Positions 14,693 through 17,420 of a DNA stretch of 17,420 bases are shown here, piece after piece (positions within the stretch are counted from its first letter, which is position 1; every line of letters starts with the position of its first letter). The notes under the pieces were generated by a model. The model saw only the letters and a program-made list of their open reading frames with translations. It made no database searches and had not been told where the DNA came from. This stretch comes from JBELMB01 sp042088665. GTDB lineage: Bacteria; Pseudomonadota; Alphaproteobacteria; Rhodobacterales; Rhodobacteraceae. The stretch spans positions 1 to 17,420 of the forward strand of contig JBELMB010000109.1 in assembly GCA_042088665.1 (NCBI GenBank). Reading direction: 5' to 3'. The translations under genes and the position numbers were made by a program.

Positions 14693-15667
14693 ATGAAACT
14701 CAAGGCACTTACTCTCGCGACTTTGCTTGCGATGGCCACAACTGCGTCCGCAGAGGTAAAGATAGCTCTGGACAGCAAACCGGATCTGGAAACATCGGGT
14801 TCGTATAATTGGGCCTTTGCCTTTGGCAACGCGCTGAAAGAAGCTGGTATGGACGTGCGTGAAATGCCGCGCGGCTCGGTTGGCAACGAATCTGAGAAAT
14901 TTGATCAGGTCTCAACCGGTCTGCTTGAAGTCTCCCTGTCCGATGTACGCGCCGTTGCACAGGTTGATCCGTTCATCTACGGGGTCCGCTTGCCGTACAT
15001 CTTCGCGGACATCGCCCATATGGACCGCGCCCTGGCGGCCGGAGACGTCTACACGCGCGTCAATGAAAACCTTGCCAGGCAAGACGCGGTCCTCCTGGCG
15101 CTCGCGCCGCTTGGGCCTGCATCGGGCGTGATTACAACGACCAAGGCAGTCCGCTCTCCAGCAGATATGGCTGATCTGAGGATGCGCGCCTTGGATGACG
15201 CGCAGATCGCCATGTACCAAGCTTGGGGATCCAGCGGCACCATCGTGCCTTGGGGCGAAGTGCCGGCGGGCCTGCAAACTGGTGTCATTGATGGCTACCT
15301 CAACTCGCCATTTGTTCCAGTGATGTTCGGCCAAACCGACTTTGTGAAAAACTTCGCGACAGCAGATGTCATCTGGCCACTGCGCGCGGTGATCGCATCA
15401 AAGGATTGGTACGACGGGTTGTCTGCTGAAGATCGCGCGGCGGTAGACGCTGCGGTTGTCACTGCAGACGCAGCGGCACGGGCTTGGCTGGCCGAAGCTT
15501 CGGTCAACGGGCTGACAGCACTTGAAGAAAAGGGCGTGACAGTTCAGCGTTTGACCGATGAAGAACGCGCCGTCTTCCGTGAAGCGTCGCTGCCGGTTTA
15601 CGATTCAGATCTGATGACAGCGGAAGACACGGCTTTGTGGAAGAACCTCTCTGACGAGAACCGCTAA
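14693..15667 (+). CDS. dctP: TRAP transporter periplasmic substrate-binding protein (DctP family), second system
   Basis: A 324-residue secreted receptor with a short signal peptide (MKLKALTLATLLAMATTASA, cleavage after about residue 20). DctP features include DLRMRALDDAQ with Arg165 near the usual carboxylate-binding position, and GLQTGVIDGY at about residues 193-202. GGAGG precedes the ATG at 14693, 23 bases after the dctM stop. It differs clearly from the first DctP in the window, so the two systems should have different ligands. Its place after an amidase suggests an amide-derived or amide-containing acid; this is unproven. Confidence 0.95.
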   Translation: MKLKALTLATLLAMATTASAEVKIALDSKPDLETSGSYNWAFAFGNALKEAGMDVREMPRGSVGNESEKFDQVSTGLLEVSLSDVRAVAQVDPFIYGVRLPYIFADIAHMDRALAAGDVYTRVNENLARQDAVLLALAPLGPASGVITTTKAVRSPADMADLRMRALDDAQIAMYQAWGSSGTIVPWGEVPAGLQTGVIDGYLNSPFVPVMFGQTDFVKNFATADVIWPLRAVIASKDWYDGLSAEDRAAVDAAVVTADAAARAWLAEASVNGLTALEEKGVTVQRLTDEERAVFREASLPVYDSDLMTAEDTALWKNLSDENR

Positions 15668-15674
15668 AACCTTT

Positions 15675-15701
15675 GGGCGGGCTGCTTTGCGCGGCCCGTC
15701 C
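15675..15701. repeat. Intercistronic hairpin between dctP and dctQ
   Basis: GGGCGGGC (15675-15682) pairs with GCCCGTCC (15694-15701), including one G-T wobble, around an 11-nt loop. No T-run follows. A stem-loop directly after a binding-protein gene often protects its mRNA end and lowers expression of the membrane subunit downstream; that role is inferred here. Confidence 0.5.
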
Positions 15702-15722
15702 TTCGTCACTGGAGACGTGAAG

Positions 15723-16250
15723 ATGCGCCAGTTTATTCTAGCGACAAGTGACGGCTTGCACCTTGTCATGCGACGCGTGGCCGTTTGCGCGGTCTGTGTG
15801 ATGTTTCTGACCGTCGTTATGCAGATCATTGCGCGCTATGTCTTTTCCTCGCCCCCTATCTGGACCGAAGACGTCGCCCGCTACGCGATGGTCTGGACCG
15901 GCTTGCTGGGGGCCACTTTGTCTTTCAAAACCCGGTCGGATGCCGTTTTGATGCAAAGCGTCTTTCCGAAACCGCCGCATGGTCTGGCCACTCTGGCCTT
16001 GGCCATCCAAAGCGCCGCGGTGTTGACCTTTGTCCTGCCGGTCATCTACTTCTGTTTCATCGGCTTGAAAGGCGGTTTCGCGAAAGGCTATCTTGCACGA
16101 CAATCAGGCCTGACAGCAGACACGCTTGGAATCCCGATGGTGTGGATTTCCTTGGCAGTCCCTTTGTCCATGATCATCATCCTCATTCATCTCATGGCCC
16201 GATGGGCCGGGGACGATGAAGCCAGGAACACCACCGCTCAATTGGATTGA
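15723..16250 (+). CDS. dctQ: TRAP transporter small permease (DctQ family), second system
   Basis: A 175-residue membrane protein with four hydrophobic helices. The DctQ motif is seen as QIIARYVFSSPPIWTEDVAR at about residues 34-53, followed by VWTGLLGATLSFKTRSD. The ATG at 15723 is chosen because GGAG lies about eight bases upstream; an upstream TTG would place the start inside the hairpin. It is the last recognisable gene of the LysR-amidase-TRAP cluster. No obvious terminator was found in the bases after its TGA. Confidence 0.92.
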   Translation: MRQFILATSDGLHLVMRRVAVCAVCVMFLTVVMQIIARYVFSSPPIWTEDVARYAMVWTGLLGATLSFKTRSDAVLMQSVFPKPPHGLATLALAIQSAAVLTFVLPVIYFCFIGLKGGFAKGYLARQSGLTADTLGIPMVWISLAVPLSMIIILIHLMARWAGDDEARNTTAQLD

Positions 16251-16360
16251 CAGCTTGATTGGAGGGTGATGTTATCCAAGGCGTACGTTCGGATTTGCCG
16301 CCATTCGTCCTTGACTGCACGAATTCGCACTATGCGGACTTTGCTGCCCTTCTCGGCTGG
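16251..16360. other. Intergenic spacer between convergent genes
   Basis: About 110 bp between the dctQ stop and the end of a minus-strand orphan ORF. GGAGGGTG followed by ATG at 16269 would open a 58-codon frame, but its translation has no recognisable features and it overlaps the better minus-strand frame. Nothing firmer is visible. Confidence 0.4.
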
Positions 16361-16690
16361 CTATTTGTGGTTAGCCCGCATGCAGTTGAATCCATTATTG
16401 GTGGGTTTCATTTCACAATCATCTTGAAGGATTTTCGTGATCGAAGCTTCAAGACTGACACCAAACACTGAAATGAACTCCCAGTCAGGATAGTGATCCT
16501 GAATTCCCCAAATTATGCCGCAAAGCGCAGCTTCCCTTGTTTTGCAACATTCCGTGCGAAAGAGAGCGCTGTTCGGATCAAGATTGGTTTTCTCTTCAAA
16601 ACGAATTCTGTTCGGTGCGGTGTCTATGATCCACACGGCACCACTAAGTTCGCCGTCATAACCGTCTTGGAAAATTGCTGATACGTTCAC
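16361..16690 (-). CDS. Hypothetical protein, low-GC orphan ORF
   Basis: A 109-residue frame from GTG at 16690 to TAG at 16361. The composition looks like a real soluble protein: FQDGYDGELSGAVWIIDTAP, then IRFEEKTNLDPNSALF, then GIIWGIQDHYPDWEFISVFG. There is no signal peptide or membrane helix, and I do not recognise a family. The GC content, counted by hand over five lines, is about 45%, clearly below the roughly 60% of nearby genes, which suggests acquisition by transfer or a relic. No ATG start is available; the GTG overlaps a TGA of an upstream minus-strand frame as GTGA. It could be a fragment of a longer gene that has lost its 5' end. Confidence 0.5.
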   Translation of the reverse strand: MNVSAIFQDGYDGELSGAVWIIDTAPNRIRFEEKTNLDPNSALFRTECCKTREAALCGIIWGIQDHYPDWEFISVFGVSLEASITKILQDDCEMKPTNNGFNCMRANHK

Positions 16691-16931
16691 GAAGCAAAAA
16701 GACGACCTAAGAGCTCTTTGGTCAATGTAACAATAGGCTCAAGGCAGACCAACAGGGTTTGCTGGCATTGCGCTGCGCCCAAGGGGACATGCTGGCGGTC
16801 ACCAACGCCGTCTTCATCGCCGGGGACTGGAGCTGATCGGCGATCACACCTGCGCGCGACCGGCCAAAGACTGCGAAACAACCCTGCAGATGCCCGCAGC
16901 GCGGGGCTTTGTTGCCGTTCGTCTTGATCTT
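16691..16931. other. Unassigned 241-bp stretch
   Basis: Short open frames on both strands overlap here (for example minus 16687-16881, ending in QTLLVCLEPIVTLTKELLGR). None has a recognisable domain or a good start. The minus-strand frame ends in a GTGA overlap with the orphan ORF, which might be the remnant of a two-gene unit, but evidence is thin. Confidence 0.35.
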
Positions 16932-17420
16932 TCAGACGTCTGATTTGCGGCCCTGTGCCGAGTGCCGGTAGACCAGATCATCTGGATCCTGCTTGAACGC
17001 CATTTCATCAAGCGAAGCTCCCAGCCGCTCGGCAAGACGTATCGATCGGGTGTTTTCCGGCCCAATGTAGCTGACCAAGGTTGGCAATTTCCCATCGGAA
17101 AAAGCCCAATCTCGCATCGCCGTTGCTGCTTCGAATGCGAAACCACGGCCTTCGGCAGATGCAATGAGTTGCCAACCGAGCTCCGGCTCAGGAAACCGAG
17201 GACCCTGGTTAATCTCGATTTGCCCCAAACACTCTCCAGTCTCGCGGGAAATGATAGAAAAGTTTCCCAGGTCAAATAGTTGCCACAGTGCGATTCCATG
17301 GCAGAACCAGCCCCAAGCGACAGGAACAGAATATGGCCCGCCCATGTGCCTGGCACGATCAGAAGTCATCAATGTTTCAAAATTCGGCCAGTCTTCAAGT
17401 CTTGGCACCCTAAGTAACAG
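16932..17420 (-). CDS. GNAT-family N-acetyltransferase, RimJ/RimL-like (5' end outside the window)
   Basis: The frame continues to the right edge of the window: before the GTG at 17408 it reads LLLR, giving LLLRVPRLEDWPNFETLM, the usual N-terminal strand of RimJ/RimL-type acetyltransferases (ERLxLR...). The gene is therefore probably partial, lacking only a few N-terminal residues. Inside, GECLGQIEINQGPRFPEPEL, GWQLIASAEGRGFAFEAA (acetyl-CoA-binding motif A region) and PENTRSIRLAERLGA are typical. These enzymes transfer an acetyl group from acetyl-CoA to an amine of a protein or small molecule; the acceptor is unknown. It points toward the orphan ORF and is unrelated to the TRAP operon. Confidence 0.9.
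   Translation of the reverse strand: MLLRVPRLEDWPNFETLMTSDRARHMGGPYSVPVAWGWFCHGIALWQLFDLGNFSIISRETGECLGQIEINQGPRFPEPELGWQLIASAEGRGFAFEAATAMRDWAFSDGKLPTLVSYIGPENTRSIRLAERLGASLDEMAFKQDPDDLVYRHSAQGRKSDV

Noticed and set aside
5281..16344. Shared 12-mer GCAAAGTCCGCA at 5281-5292 and, inverted, at 16333-16344
   Set aside because: Matches of this length are expected several times by chance in a 17-kb window, and similarity does not extend convincingly.
16269..16445. Small plus-strand ORF behind GGAGGGTG after the second dctQ
   Set aside because: It has a ribosome-site-like sequence but only 58 codons of unremarkable composition, and overlaps the more protein-like minus-strand ORF.

Overview
The window looks like a chromosomal segment from an alphaproteobacterium, most likely the Rhodobacterales (Roseobacter group). 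Sampled coding lines have a GC content near 60%. Genes are packed in short operons with ATGA- or few-base junctions. Within 17 kb there are parts of three binding-protein-dependent secondary carriers (one tripartite tricarboxylate, two TRAP) together with catabolic enzymes and four regulators or regulator-like sites. No tRNA, rRNA, CRISPR or phage module was seen.

Layout. (1) 1-1630: end of a TctB-like gene and a complete TctA permease. (2) 1631-2030: no intact gene, but decayed pieces of an IS3-family transposase. (3) 2031-4005, minus strand: DoxX-like membrane protein, DODA/LigB-type extradiol dioxygenase, and an NAD(P)-binding NmrA-like gene broken by a one-base frameshift. A LysR regulator (4122-5024) is divergent to these, with a 17-bp palindrome against its start codon. 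(4) 5025-5532: about 500 bp without a convincing gene, ending in a 27-bp inverted-repeat site. (5) 5533-10472, plus strand: TRAP genes dctP, dctQ and dctM, a CYP199-like cytochrome P450, a [2Fe-2S] ferredoxin and a MarR regulator, all tightly spaced. (6) 10778-16250, plus strand: LysR regulator, amidase-signature hydrolase, then TRAP dctM, dctP and dctQ. (7) 16251-17420: a low-GC orphan ORF, an unassigned stretch, and a GNAT acetyltransferase that runs off the right edge, both on the minus strand.

How the genes may work together. The central operon reads as an uptake-and-oxidation unit: a TRAP carrier for an organic acid, a P450 whose sequence closely resembles CYP199 (para-substituted benzoate/cinnamate oxidising enzymes), its own ferredoxin, and a MarR repressor. 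Ferredoxin reductase is missing and must be supplied from elsewhere. The extradiol dioxygenase cluster next door could open a catechol ring, but a link to the P450 is only a guess. The right-hand operon pairs an amidase with a second TRAP carrier, suggesting import and hydrolysis of an amide-containing compound or its product. Its start region is unusual: a poly-T stretch, an inverted repeat, a strong Shine-Dalgarno sequence before a 12-codon mini-ORF, and a probable TTG start for the amidase.

All identifications rest on reading the sequence and remembered family features; no database search was run.
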